NCBI GenBank assembly: GCA_024400415.1 | Contig: JAKSMS010000004.1 | Location: 1 to 59,725 of the forward strand | DNA length: 59,725 nt | From: Bacteroidales bacterium | GTDB lineage: Bacteria > Bacteroidota > Bacteroidia > Bacteroidales > P3 | Direction of reading: 5' to 3' | Part shown: in pieces, positions 59,704 to 59,725 of the stretch | How the letters are laid out: each line of letters opens with the position of its first letter | Numbering within the stretch: position 1 is the first letter of the stretch | Notes under the pieces: model-generated | Told to the model about the DNA's origin: nothing | The model's input: only the letters and a program-made list of their open reading frames with translations | Database searches by the model: none | Translations under genes and position numbers: made by a program

Positions 59704-59725
59704 AAAGTCTTCGGGTAATTAGTAC
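59704..59725 (-). rRNA. rrl: 23S ribosomal RNA, 3' end (partial)
   Basis: The last bases of the window read GTACTAATTACCCGAAGAC on the minus strand, the conserved 3' end of 23S rRNA. The rest lies beyond the window. The exact 3' terminus is estimated. The spacer to 5S (59593-59703) folds into a hairpin with GGGTCACAGCC and GGCTGTAACCC arms. Confidence 0.8.

Overview
The window is chromosomal DNA from a member of the Bacteroidetes, most likely the order Bacteroidales. The evidence is promoters of the TTTG-N19-TAnnTTTG type (for example 2547-2577 and 9931-9961), several large secreted proteins ending in type IX secretion (T9SS) sorting domains, a cobalamin riboswitch in front of a BtuG-like lipoprotein, and the gene orders ftsY-rimO, DUF177-rpmF and thrS-infC-rpmI-rplT. 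Family or genus cannot be fixed from this sequence. All statements below come from reading the sequence; no database search was run.

Layout. 1-3390 (+): ftsY, rimO, a YceD/DUF177 gene and rpmF, with two clear terminators. 3450-8500 (+): a cobalamin-regulated surface locus made of promoter, riboswitch, a 66-codon ORF with a signal peptide where btuB would be expected, a BtuG-like beta-propeller lipoprotein, and a 1119-residue T9SS protein with a perfect 154-residue internal duplication. 8559-10805 (+): a small exported protein, a degenerate PurL-like protein and a LysE-type exporter with its own promoter. 10879-16700: an accessory, repeat-rich stretch. It holds a DUF2442 gene, a DUF4143-type AAA ATPase gene, an array of hairpin cassettes with shared terminal inverted repeats (one carrying a PD-(D/E)XK GxxExxY nuclease-like gene and one interrupted by a small MITE), and a tandem pair of about 512-bp structured repeats.

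16725-29900: mostly housekeeping. On the minus strand are the large subunit of methylmalonyl-CoA mutase (a B12 enzyme), the translation operon thrS-infC-rpmI-rplT-rplS, a nitroreductase, a small membrane protein, aspS and an 836-residue EF-hand/membrane protein; one exported protein is on the plus strand. 29969-46039: a 16-kb segment bounded by two long AT-rich palindromic elements in inverted orientation. It carries a PNGase F-like gene and, closely spaced behind it, a 1429-residue helicase/exonuclease/nuclease fusion and a UPF1/Dna2-type helicase, plus a 2429-residue modular T9SS protein. 46172-59309 (all minus): a 2745-residue T9SS protein whose 3' end is identical to that of the previous giant, an HU-like protein, a Sel1-repeat protein and a DUF4838 glycosidase-like protein. 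59438-59725: the 3' end of an rRNA operon (5S, the last bases of 23S, and the operon terminator), also on the minus strand.

Common themes are B12 (riboswitch, BtuG-like protein, B12-dependent mutase), T9SS surface proteins grown by internal repeats and gene conversion, and small palindromic mobile elements in the intergenic DNA. The best candidates for undescribed biology are the hairpin-bounded nuclease cassettes at 11227-14260 and the helicase-nuclease pair at 30156-36305.
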